Of a stretch of 49,629 nucleotides of DNA, positions 7,632-15,180 are shown piece by piece. Below the pieces are notes generated by a model that searched no databases, was not told the DNA's origin, and worked only from the letters and a program-made list of their open reading frames with translations. Positions within the stretch are counted from its first letter, which is position 1, and each line of letters opens with the position of its first letter. Made by a program: the position numbers and the translations under genes. Source of the DNA: Streptomyces sp. SDr-06 (GTDB lineage: Bacteria; Actinomycetota; Actinomycetes; Streptomycetales; Streptomycetaceae); contig NZ_QOLA01000035.1 in NCBI RefSeq assembly GCF_003324565.1, positions 1 to 49,629 on the forward strand. Reading direction: 5' to 3'.

Positions 7632-8504
7632 TAAGGCTTGTCCCGTAAATGATCTTTTACATGCTGGTTGACTTGCCCCTTCCTTGATCACCCGGCCATG
7701 GTGAGGTTGTGCAGGCGGGCGATGCCGAGCATGGCGTGGTGGACGCCGTCGCCTTTGAGTCGGCAGTCGCGCAGGATCTTCCAGGTCTTCATGCGGGCGA
7801 AGGCGTGCTCGACGCGTGCGCGGACTTTGCGGTGGGAGGTGTTGTGTTCCTCTTTCCAGGCCGGAAGTTCCGTTTGGCCTCTTTCGCGTCTGTGCGGGAT
7901 GACCAGGCCGGTGCCCCGGTAGCCGCCGTCCGCGATGACCGTGGTCTTGCCGACGGCGGCTTTCACGCCGGAGAGTTCCCATGCCTTGCAGTCGTTGCGG
8001 TTGCCGGGCAGTGGACGGCCGACGGCGACGACGAGCCGGGTGTGGGCGTCGATGACGACCTGGTGGTTGGTCGAGTAGCGGTAGTTTTTCGACTGCTCGG
8101 CGATGGTGTGGTCGCGGGTGGGGACCAGGGTGCCGTCCACGATCAGCACGGTGTCTTTGCGGAACCGCTTGCGTTGCTGCAGGGCCAGCTCCGGCCCGAG
8201 GTGGTTGACGATGCGGTCGGCAGCGGACTTCGACACTCCGAAGAGCGGGGCGAGTTGGCGCAGTGTCAGGTTGGTGCGCCAGTACGCGGCGACCAGCAGG
8301 ACCCGGTCCTCCAGCGGCAGGCTCCACGGCCGACCCTTGCGAACGGGGTCGGTGCCCCCACGCCGCAACGACGTGATGAGTCTGCCGAACTGACGCGGGC
8401 TCAGCCCAGTGAACGGGGTTATCCAGGACGGCTCTGACGCCGTGATCACACCAGCCACGGCAAGATCATCTCACCCGTGACCAGCAGTTACGGGACAAGC
8501 CTTA
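7632..8504. mobile_element. IS5-type insertion sequence, intact, 17-bp perfect ends
   Basis: TAAGGCTTGTCCCGTAA at 7632-7648 is repeated exactly, inverted, at 8488-8504. The element is 873 bp and carries one transposase gene. The outermost TAA/TTA may include a short target duplication, so the exact boundary is uncertain by two or three bases. It separates the decayed hypothetical gene from an AT-richer island. Confidence 0.9.
7688..8458 (-). CDS. IS5-family transposase (DDE_Tnp_4 type)
   Basis: A single 256-residue frame has an N-terminal helix-turn-helix (LTLRQLAPLFGVSKSAADRI) and a DDE nuclease: D108 in LIVDGTLVP, D177 in VIADGGYRG and E217 in VRARVEHAFARMK. Elements of this subgroup often split the transposase into two frames; here it is uninterrupted. 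With exact inverted ends it is a complete, possibly mobile element. A different, decayed transposase with the same DGTLIPTD and DRAYQG motifs lies near 14700. Confidence 0.93.
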   Translation of the reverse strand: MAGVITASEPSWITPFTGLSPRQFGRLITSLRRGGTDPVRKGRPWSLPLEDRVLLVAAYWRTNLTLRQLAPLFGVSKSAADRIVNHLGPELALQQRKRFRKDTVLIVDGTLVPTRDHTIAEQSKNYRYSTNHQVVIDAHTRLVVAVGRPLPGNRNDCKAWELSGVKAAVGKTTVIADGGYRGTGLVIPHRRERGQTELPAWKEEHNTSHRKVRARVEHAFARMKTWKILRDCRLKGDGVHHAMLGIARLHNLTMAG

Positions 8505-8583
8505 GAGAACCGCACGTCGAGGAGTGCGGCTAGCGACAAGTAGACTGCCGAAAATATTCCTATCGTTCCGAAAGTCGGCCGCC

Positions 8584-8991
8584 ATGGAAATTCTTTCTTC
8601 GTCGCAGATGTTCGCACTCGGGCGTTTAGTTCTCGTGGTTTTCGGAATCGCCTGGCTCATTATTGCCTGCGCCCTCGCTTTTTCGAACGCCAGGTCCTAC
8701 AGGCGCAGTGTCACTGTCCGGGCCCGGTGTATGCGAGTGGAAAAGGTGTCCGCGAAGGAATTCACTCACCTTCTCCGTCGAAAGTCCGTCGGGGGCGAAA
8801 GGGCGGAAGTTCTGTTGCGCACCAAAAAAGAAGCGCGGCTCAAAGTGAATGACGAGATCCCAATAACCTACGACCCGAAGAACGCCCACCTCATCTACGT
8901 AGGGGAGAATTACCCCCGTTTCACTCATGCGAGGGCGATCGGTCTTTTCCTGGCGATCGCTCTGATCGCGTTTCTGGCGTCTCTGGTTTGA
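8584..8991 (+). CDS. Small membrane protein, DUF3592-like
   Basis: The 135-residue product has a transmembrane helix at residues about 13-34, a soluble beta-rich middle with VKVNDE-type sequence (KVNDEIPITYDPKNAHLIYVG), and a second helix at about 117-134. This helix-domain-helix plan and the NDEIPITYDPKNP-like motif match the DUF3592 family, whose function is unknown. Base composition is visibly lower in GC than the neighbours, and codon 15 is TTA, the rare leucine codon read by bldA tRNA in Streptomyces, so expression may be tied to development. Its neighbours downstream look like toxin and immunity genes, suggesting recent joint acquisition. Confidence 0.7.
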   Translation: MEILSSSQMFALGRLVLVVFGIAWLIIACALAFSNARSYRRSVTVRARCMRVEKVSAKEFTHLLRRKSVGGERAEVLLRTKKEARLKVNDEIPITYDPKNAHLIYVGENYPRFTHARAIGLFLAIALIAFLASLV

Positions 8992-9252
8992 CCCGGTCCG
9001 GGGGTGAACGCCGCAACGGGTCACCCGAAGAGCTGCGCCAACTGATCCGGGGTGGGGAATTCCGGGGACGATGCGTCGTCCGCCGTCCCCGCAGGGGGCT
9101 GCGGCTGACCCCAATAGAGACCGCACGGGCGTGACACGCCGGAGAATCGCAACCCTGGTGGTCTGGACCTTGTTGAGAAGCTTGCTCACATCTCAGAAGC
9201 GGTCCTGAAGGAAGGAAAGCCTCTGGGTGTTGCCAACTCCTCGAAGCCGCCC

Positions 9253-9522
9253 GTGTACACCGTTACTCCGGAGGAGCTGCGATCAATAGCGGCTGACATC
9301 CGTAGCAAGCTCGGTAAGCCGACCCGTACCATACCCGTTCGAAAGGAGAGTGCGGACGGGGTGATCGAAGGGACGATCGATATGTGGGAAGTCGAGGGCG
9401 GAAAGATCAACTACCGTGACTTCAGCTCAAGCAACGGTGCGGATGATCCGATCATCGACTTCGCCGGGAAGGACCTGCAGGCGGAACTCGGACTGGAGCG
9501 CTACCACGGAAAGGCTCATTAA
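9253..9522 (+). CDS. Orphan toxin-tip-like fragment
   Basis: The annotated start is a GTG, but the frame is open back to 9118 and codes convincingly there (NPGGLDLVEKLAHISEAVL), so the sequence appears to be the C-terminal end of a longer, lost protein. The end reads EGTIDMWEVEGGKINYRDF then DDPIIDFAGKDLQ. Such a domain at the end of a missing large protein, followed at once by a small acidic gene, is the usual plan of Rhs/polymorphic-toxin tips left behind by recombination. No catalytic signature is recognised, so the toxin reading is inference from context. Its TAA overlaps the next ATG. Confidence 0.55.
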   Translation: MYTVTPEELRSIAADIRSKLGKPTRTIPVRKESADGVIEGTIDMWEVEGGKINYRDFSSSNGADDPIIDFAGKDLQAELGLERYHGKAH

Positions 9523-9851
9523 TGATGATCGATTCCAGGCAATATCGGGAAGAACTGGACTACTTCGTCGACTATGCCGGGCAAACTACCGTTTACCTTC
9601 CGCTGCTCTACGATGCTGCGGAAGGGATTCTGGATTCGAAACCTTCCAGGGAAGAGGTCGAGCGAGTCATATTGCAACTGATCTCAGACGTGATCGACCG
9701 TGGAGTGCAAGTCGTGGACCTGGGTGGCTCAGGCGGGGATTTCACCCCCTGGGAATCCTCGAAGTCGGAAACTTTGAGGCGTGTGGCTGAGGAAATGAAG
9801 CGCTACGACGACCCCATGGATTTCATCGAGATCTGCTGGTTTAGGGCCTGA
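9522..9851 (+). CDS. Small acidic protein, likely cognate immunity protein
   Basis: A 109-residue acidic protein, rich in D and E, with segments YREELDYFVDYAGQTT, SREEVERVILQLISDVIDRG and VDLGGSGGDFTPWESSK. Its ATG shares bases with the stop of the fragment before it (TAATG), so the two are translationally coupled. Position, size and charge fit an immunity protein that neutralises the adjacent toxin tip. I cannot assign it to a named immunity family. A strong hairpin follows nine bases after the stop, closing the unit. Confidence 0.6.
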   Translation: MMIDSRQYREELDYFVDYAGQTTVYLPLLYDAAEGILDSKPSREEVERVILQLISDVIDRGVQVVDLGGSGGDFTPWESSKSETLRRVAEEMKRYDDPMDFIEICWFRA

Positions 9852-9859
9852 CGGAGCGA

Positions 9860-9897
9860 GCTTTGGTTGCACAGCAGGCATGCTGTGCAACCAAAGC
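9860..9897 (+). terminator. Strong hairpin, 17-bp perfect stem
   Basis: GCTTTGGTTGCACAGCA pairs exactly with TGCTGTGCAACCAAAGC around a GGCA loop. There is no U-run, as usual in Streptomyces. It lies directly after the immunity-like gene. Confidence 0.85.
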
Positions 9898-9924
9898 GGG
9901 ACGTCGCCCGCAGTACCGACGAAG

Positions 9925-10020
9925 AGTGGCTGCCACTGGAAGCACATCGCCCTGCTCGGCGCCACGTTCCAGAGCATCGAAACCCTCACGCGCCGGCTTG
10001 CCCGCTTCCGGGCCGGCTGA
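9925..10020 (+). pseudogene. C-terminal remnant of an unrecognised protein
   Basis: One frame reads TKSGCHWKHIALLGATFQSI then LTRRLARFRAG and a TGA. It has good coding character but no start, and the sequence before it belongs to the hairpin after the immunity-like gene. It looks like the tail of a lost gene, perhaps of a mobile element; no family assigned. Confidence 0.35.
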
Positions 10021-10400
10021 AGGCCAGCTATCTGCCTGGGTTGGTCACCAGCCGATCCAGGCGGACGCTCTTGTGTTTCTGTGTCTACGGCCTTGGGTGG
10101 CGCGATTCCGGCTGCGGGAGCTCAGGCTTGGCCCTGCCAATGGCCGACCGCAGACCGGCCACATGGGGTCAGTGCCCACGACGGGAAGCAAGTAGCTTTT
10201 CAGCATGGTCATCCCCTCCATCAGGGCATGAGGCTGGTCCAGTGCGGCAGGACGGGATACCGACAAGGCTCCTTGGCAGATGAGTTGAGACAGGAGATCT
10301 CTCGCTCATCCGCCCGGGAGCCTTGTCCGTCATGCGCCCTTCGCCGCCGTTCGATCAGTGGCAGGCTCGAAGAGGCTCAGGGACGACCGCTGTGCGGGCT
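10021..10400. other. Intergenic, no gene recognised
   Basis: No coding pattern, repeat or hairpin worth naming was seen between the remnant ending at 10020 and the lectin gene. Confidence 0.35.
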
Positions 10401-10517
10401 TCACCCGTGCCAGAGTTGGGTTGCACCCCCATAGCAGTCCCATTGGTTGACGCCCGTGCCGTTGCTGTGACTCCACACGGCGTCCAGGCACTTGCCGCTG
10501 TCGACGTTCACGATTTC
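10401..10517 (-). pseudogene. Stranded third lectin repeat
   Basis: After the TAA that ends the lectin gene, the same frame continues EIVNVDSGKCLDAVWSHSNG, NQWDCYGGATQLWHG and then TGA. This is a third copy of the ricin-type repeat, cut off from the gene by one ochre codon. Confidence 0.7.
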
Positions 10518-10913
10518 TTATCCGTTGCCCACCAGCCGTAACGACCACAGCTGGGTTGCGCCGCCGTAGCAGTCCCACTGGTGCACGGCTGTACCGTTGC
10601 TGTGACTCCACACGGCGTCCAGGCACTTCCCGCTGTCGGAGTTGACGAGCTCCTGGCCGTTCCAGCTCCACAGCTGGGTTGCGCCGCCGTAGCAGTCCCA
10701 CTGGTTCACGGCCGTGCCGTTGCTGTGACTCCACACGGCGTCCAGGCACTTGCCGCTGTCGACGTTGACCACGGGGCCGCCGCCCGCCGCAAGGCTGGGG
10801 CCGTTGGGCTTGGCTTGGGCGCCGGCCGGGGCGGCAGCTACCAGATCGCCGCCGACGAGGGAGACGACGCTGAGCGTGAGAGCGAGCATGTGCTTGGTGT
10901 GATTCCGAGCCAT
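10518..10913 (-). CDS. Secreted ricin-type (beta-trefoil) lectin, shortened
   Basis: A signal peptide (KHMLALTLSVVSLVGGDLVAA then AAPAGAQA) is followed by two nearly identical repeats: SGKCLDAVWSHSNGTAV, QWDCYGGATQLW. The QxW-like ends and CLD starts are the marks of ricin-B/CBM13 trefoil lobes, which bind galactose- or xylose-type sugars outside the cell. The ATG has AAGGAG nine bases upstream. A full trefoil needs three lobes; the third follows in frame but beyond a TAA, so the made protein has two. The repeats are nearly identical in DNA as well, which suggests recent duplication. The same lectin type ends the glycosidase near 40800. Confidence 0.7.
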   Translation of the reverse strand: MARNHTKHMLALTLSVVSLVGGDLVAAAPAGAQAKPNGPSLAAGGGPVVNVDSGKCLDAVWSHSNGTAVNQWDCYGGATQLWSWNGQELVNSDSGKCLDAVWSHSNGTAVHQWDCYGGATQLWSLRLVGNG

Positions 10914-11018
10914 GATGTAGTGCTCCTTCGCTGTATCCACCGATGTGGTGAGGACGGGGCGAACCGTGCTGTCCGTGGATCCGTTGACTGCCCGAAGTGT
11001 CGGCGTACGACTTCAGCT

Positions 11019-12750
11019 GGCTCCGGCAAGATTTCCGTGAAGCTGGCGTGTGCCACCGTGCGCCGGTGACGCTCCGTCACTCGTAGCGGCGTCGGAGGTG
11101 AGCCATGAGGACAACTCGGTGGCGGAGAAGGGGGACTCCGGCGCGACCTGCCATGATCCGTTTCTGGAGCTTCAAGTCTGTGATCCGGCCTTCGTTGACG
11201 CCGGAGTTGAACGGGGTGGTGATGCCCTGCTCGACCGCCGGTTGGTCCTCGCGGATGGCCTTGGCCAGACTGGCCAAGGGAGCAAGTCGCGACGTGGCGA
11301 GCCTTTGCAGCCAGTCCGGCAGCGATGCGGCGTCTTGGCTATCGAGCATGGCGGCGAAGTCCCGGACCAGGTCGTGTGCCGAGTGCAACTCCGGGCAGTG
11401 CGCGAGCAGTCGGTCCAGCCGTTCGCTGGTATGCAGGCCGCGTCGCGTCGGCGCGGTGATGATCCAGCGGGCGACGTCCCGAGGTGAGGGCGGCCGCTCA
11501 CGCGGCATGTCGATCGGCAAGCCGCGACGCAGGGGCGCGACGGCCATCTTGACCCGCTGGTAATGGCCTCGGTAGCCCTTGGTGAGCAGTTCTTGGTGCA
11601 GCACCTTCGCGGTGTGCTCGCCCTCCTCCCAGCGTTGCCGCAGGTAGTCGAGGTAGGGATCCAGAGCGGTGGGCTGACGCGGTCGCGACCGGCGGATGCA
11701 GTCCTGCCAGGTGGCTGCCTGGGCGTACTTCTTCACTGTGCGCCAGTCCAGGCCCAGTTCACGGGCTGCCGCGTTGATCGAGCGTCCGTCGTCGGTCACC
11801 GCGTGCACCGCCTCGAACAGCAGCTTCGCGTGACGGCGGGCCGGCGTGACGGTCGGATCGGACGGTGATGCCGATGTGGCGGGCTCGGGTTCGGGCACCG
11901 CGGCCGTCAGGCAGCCGCGGTGCGTGGCGGCGATGTCCGCGACCCGCTTGGAGAGTCCTTGCCAGAGGTGAAAGCGGTCGCTGACCTGGGTGGCGTCGGG
12001 TGCACCGGCGCTGATGCCCTGCCGGTACTGAAGCGCGCCGTCGCGGCAGACGATCTCGACGCCGGGATGTTCCCGAAGCCAGGCGGCCAGCTGCTCCGCA
12101 TCCCGCCCCTCCCAGAGCGTGAGGGGGAGCCGGGTGTCGACATCGACCAGCAGCGTGCCGTAGACCTCGGCGTACAGCGCGAAGTCGTCCACGCCCAGCA
12201 CACGGGGCGTGGACGCTGGTGGCAGCGGCATGCGCATCAGGTGAAACAGCACGCTGGTGCGGGACAGCGGCACGTTCAAGATCTGCAGCAACCGGGCGCC
12301 GCCACGGCCGGCGAGCAACACCGCGGCCGTCTCCACCAGATGCTGCAGCAGTGGAGTGCGGCGCTGGTAGCGCACCGTCAGCTCGTCGACCTGCTCAGCG
12401 AACGTCCGACGGCCGCAGTGCGGACTGTCGCAGAACAACCGCCGCACCGACAGCCCGATCGACACCCGGCGGCCGCCGACGGCGAGGTCGGCCAGGGTGC
12501 GGACATAGCGGCTGTGCACCCGCACAGAGGCCGCTGCGCAATCCGGGCAGCCCACCGGCAACTCGCGGGTACGGGCGGAAATGCAGACCACACCATTCTT
12601 CACCCACACCCGCTCCACCCGCACCGCATCCAGGTGCGGGGACACGATCCGTACGAGGTCATCACACTCGCCGACGGTGCCGCTACGAGTGACGGAGCGT
12701 CACCGGCGCACGGTGGCACACGCCAGCTTCACGGAAATCTTGCCGGAGCC
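11019..12750. mobile_element. ISL3-family insertion sequence with 72-bp perfect inverted ends
   Basis: The 72 bases starting GGCTCCGGCAAGATTTCCGT at 11019 are repeated exactly, inverted, at 12679-12750. The left end includes the last codons of the transposase, so that coding sequence also exists, inverted, at the right end. ISL3 elements usually make an 8-bp target duplication, but the flanks differ (CTTCAGCT and ACGTTCAC), so the flanking DNA has probably been rearranged since insertion. The right end truncates a MerR gene. Confidence 0.9.
11077..12645 (-). CDS. ISL3-family transposase
   Basis: The 522-residue protein follows the ISL3 plan: an N-terminal zinc-binding domain (CPDC, then CDSPHCGRRTF), a helix-turn-helix, and a DDE core beginning LGVDDFALYAEVYGTLLVDV. 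Its C-terminal half holds a second helix-turn-helix-like region (INAAARELGLDWRTVKKY) and the usual end motif FNSGVNEGRITDLKLQKRIMYGR-like (here MAGRAG). Length and motifs are complete. It encodes the only function of the element. Confidence 0.93.
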   Translation of the reverse strand: MSPHLDAVRVERVWVKNGVVCISARTRELPVGCPDCAAASVRVHSRYVRTLADLAVGGRRVSIGLSVRRLFCDSPHCGRRTFAEQVDELTVRYQRRTPLLQHLVETAAVLLAGRGGARLLQILNVPLSRTSVLFHLMRMPLPPASTPRVLGVDDFALYAEVYGTLLVDVDTRLPLTLWEGRDAEQLAAWLREHPGVEIVCRDGALQYRQGISAGAPDATQVSDRFHLWQGLSKRVADIAATHRGCLTAAVPEPEPATSASPSDPTVTPARRHAKLLFEAVHAVTDDGRSINAAARELGLDWRTVKKYAQAATWQDCIRRSRPRQPTALDPYLDYLRQRWEEGEHTAKVLHQELLTKGYRGHYQRVKMAVAPLRRGLPIDMPRERPPSPRDVARWIITAPTRRGLHTSERLDRLLAHCPELHSAHDLVRDFAAMLDSQDAASLPDWLQRLATSRLAPLASLAKAIREDQPAVEQGITTPFNSGVNEGRITDLKLQKRIMAGRAGVPLLRHRVVLMAHLRRRYE

Positions 12751-13205
12751 ACGTTCACGTGTACGCCGACACCGCCGAAGGCGGCGTTGAGGAAATCGCC
12801 GATCAGACGTCGGCGTTCGTCCTCGGAGAGTTGGGCCAGCCGGTGCATGAGTTCCGTCTCCTCAGGTGTGGACCCGCGCTCGGCCACCGCCATCAGCACC
12901 GCGCGCCGCAGGCGCAGGACGCGGATCTGCACTGCCAGTGCTTCGGCGTGCGTCGCGGCGGCCTCGGGAAGCGAGAGCTCGCGGTCCACGACCTTTCGGA
13001 TCGTGGGAAGGTCCAGCCCCAGCTCGCGCAGGGTCCGCACGAGGTCCAGGCGTGCGACGGCGTCGATGTTGTAGAGGCGGTAGCCGGCCGGGCTACGGTC
13101 CGTTGGCGTCACAATTCCGCGATCGGAGTAGAACCGAATGGTCTTGACCGTGAGACCGGTCCGCCGAGCGAGTTCGCCGATCGAGTAGAGCGTGTCGCCG
13201 TCCAT
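12729..13205 (-). CDS. MerR-family regulator, C-terminus replaced by IS end
   Basis: The N-terminus is a clear MerR DNA-binding domain: YSIGELARRTGLTVKTIRFY, then the wing AGYRLYNIDAVARLDLVRTL. A helical segment (PEETELMHRLAQLSEDERRR) follows. At residue about 152 the original sequence stops; the last seven residues are encoded by the ISL3 inverted repeat. The ligand-binding region is therefore missing, and binding to DNA may persist without normal response. Related proteins of this subgroup end in a longer effector domain. No divergent target is left beside it. Confidence 0.75.
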   Translation of the reverse strand: MDGDTLYSIGELARRTGLTVKTIRFYSDRGIVTPTDRSPAGYRLYNIDAVARLDLVRTLRELGLDLPTIRKVVDRELSLPEAAATHAEALAVQIRVLRLRRAVLMAVAERGSTPEETELMHRLAQLSEDERRRLIGDFLNAAFGGVGVHVNVAPARFP

Positions 13206-13416
13206 GCCCCCACCTTTGTGTCTCCCCCTACTGGAGACTCAAGCCTCTCTTCGCCTGCCAGCAGCCAACCACTCCTCATCCACAGACTTGACAATGCCTC
13301 CGGCATCCCATGGGGCCGCAAGACAGTGATCAAGACTCTGTGTCCGGAAGGCATGGCGCCCCACGCTTGCCGTGTTCCATGGTGCGCCTGAGCTGGTCCA
13401 CGGTCCGCGGTGACGT

Positions 13417-13890
13417 TCATGGACCTCGTGCGGCCCGGCCGACGGCTTCGATCCGGCTGCGCCTCGCTATGTGTGCCGACCGGTGAGCACGTCGTCGACG
13501 ACGCCGTCCCCGGCCACGCGGCGGGGGCTGCCCGGGGCGGCGGCGCTGGCTCTTGAACTCGTACGGTGCCTCTGTCCACGCCGCATCCACCCTGTATGCA
13601 CCAGGAGGGACCCGAACCGCGAGCTCCCGCGGCTCCCCGTCCTCGTCCTCCAGTCATGGGCTGTCCACCACGAGCCGGTCGCTCGGCACGCGGATCGATG
13701 CCACCCGAGCCACCTCTACCGCCTCAACGAGCGTCAGTGGATCGCCACGCCGCGCCCCCAGCCGGGCGCCCGGCGTGAACACCGCATCAAGATAGGCGCG
13801 CACCTCCGGCGCCGCCACCAGCGGACCATCCCCCACGTATGCCACCCTGTGTCCTCGCCACGACGCAACCAGAACTGACGACGATAGGGT
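13417..13890 (-). pseudogene. Unrecognised gene with an in-frame opal codon
   Basis: From a GTG the frame reads LSSSVLVASWRGHRVAYVGD, PEVRAYLDAVFTPGARLG, then SIRVPSDRLVVDSP and a TGA at 13654. The same frame continues LEDEDGEPRELAVRVPPGAY and DAAWTEAPYEFKS with equally good coding character before becoming arginine-rich. A single change (for example TGG to TGA) would explain the stop. The PPGxYRVxAAW pattern recalls small immunity-like or conserved Streptomyces proteins, but I do not assign a family. The last 60 codons may be non-native. Confidence 0.45.
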
Positions 13891-14207
13891 CACGCTCGGA
13901 CATCGCGGCCGGGCCACAGTGGGGCCGGCGCGCAGGAAGCCCGGCCCCAGCCCAGAAACAGACATCGGGGCAGGAAGCGGGGGTAAAAGCCCAATACGCG
14001 GGTCCTGCCCCGATCCGCCTGGTCAACCGCCCACGCCGAGTTGTTCGCACACTTGGCGTAGGCGGTTGGCCGCCGATGCGACTCACCCGCACTTTCGACG
14101 TTGGGCCCGCCGCAGGTGGTGCGCTCCTCGGAGGAGCACTCATCTGGCGGAGCCCCCCGCCCGTGAAGGGACTCCAGGACCAAACGTTCAGAACTGCAGG
14201 GTGGTGC

Positions 14208-14429
14208 TCATCGCTGCCATTGCTGGCTGGTTCCGCCGTGGCAGGGCCACAGGATGACGGGTTCGCCGACGTTGTAGGTCTTGATGTCGAGGCAGAAGCC
14301 GTTGCCGGCGTTCCGCATGGTGCCGTCGGCCCTGGTATGGGAGCTAGCTTCCCCCGAGAGCCCGATGGATGTCACTGCGGTCAGTGCCGCGAGCACGGTC
14401 AACAGCCGGATTTTCTTCACGGATCGCAT
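14208..14429 (-). CDS. Short secreted ricin-lectin-like protein, truncated
   Basis: The 73-residue product starts KKIRLLTVLAALTAVTSIGL, a signal peptide ending near GEASSHT. A single trefoil-like lobe follows: GNGFCLDIKTYNVGEPVILW then CHGGTSQQWQR. The QQW ending is the usual end of a ricin-type lobe. One lobe alone cannot make a full trefoil, so this is either a remnant or a subunit of an oligomer. No continuation was seen after the stop. Confidence 0.55.
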   Translation of the reverse strand: MRSVKKIRLLTVLAALTAVTSIGLSGEASSHTRADGTMRNAGNGFCLDIKTYNVGEPVILWPCHGGTSQQWQR

Positions 14430-14648
14430 GCGATGCCTCAATCCCGGGATTCGTGTTTCTGAGTGAGGAGTCGACCTGCAGCGCTCATGCTTCCCCTCCG
14501 AAGAGCCAATGGCGCGGTTGCGCCGGCCCTTGTCTAGCTGCCGAGGATTGTCCGGCGCCGGGATGTGGGTGCCGGACATCAACAACTGGACAATCACTGC
14601 GTATTGCGGCTACGGAAAGGCTCGGGAAGCGCTCCGGAAAGGAGAGCC

Positions 14649-15180
14649 ATGCCACGCCCTGAACGTCCGCTTGACGAGGACACGGGTCCGCTGACGCAGT
14701 TCGCGGAAGGCGACTTCGTCATTGTTGACGGCACCCTGATCCCCACCGACCGGATCTGTGCAGATGAGCCGTACTATTCGCAGAAGCACAAGAAGCACAA
14801 GAAGCACGGTATGAACGTGCAGGTCATCGCCCGTCCGGACGGCACACCCCTGTGGTTTTCCCGTGCTCTTCCGGGCCGGACCCACGACCTGACGGCCGCC
14901 CGTGCCCACGGCATCGTCCAGGCCTGCCTCACCCGGGAGGTCCTGATCCTCGCGGACCGGGCCTACCAGGGCGCCGGCGCCGTACTACCACCACCGCGAA
15001 CAACCCGAGCACTACCAGCAATACAACCGTGACCACACCCGTCTGCGTGCACCTGGCGAGCGCGCCTTCGCCCGACTCAAGACATGGCGCCTCTTCCGCA
15101 AGGCACGTTGCTCAACCAACCGCATCAGCAGATGTGTCGCCGCCGTCCACACCCTCCTCACCTGCAGCTATTCAGGATGA
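14649..15180 (+). pseudogene. IS5-type transposase remnant, frameshifted
   Basis: The first frame carries FVIVDGTLIPTDRI, HKKHKKHGMNVQVIA, RALPGRTHDLTAAR and LILADRAYQGAGA, the first two catalytic aspartates of an IS5-type nuclease. The rest continues in another frame: YYHHREQPEHYQQYNRDHTR, GERAFARLKTWRLFRKARC with the catalytic glutamate, and AAVHTLLTCSYSG. The N-terminal helix-turn-helix is missing. The frameshift lies near 14980. Its end abuts the truncated group II intron, so two decayed elements meet here. Confidence 0.8.
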
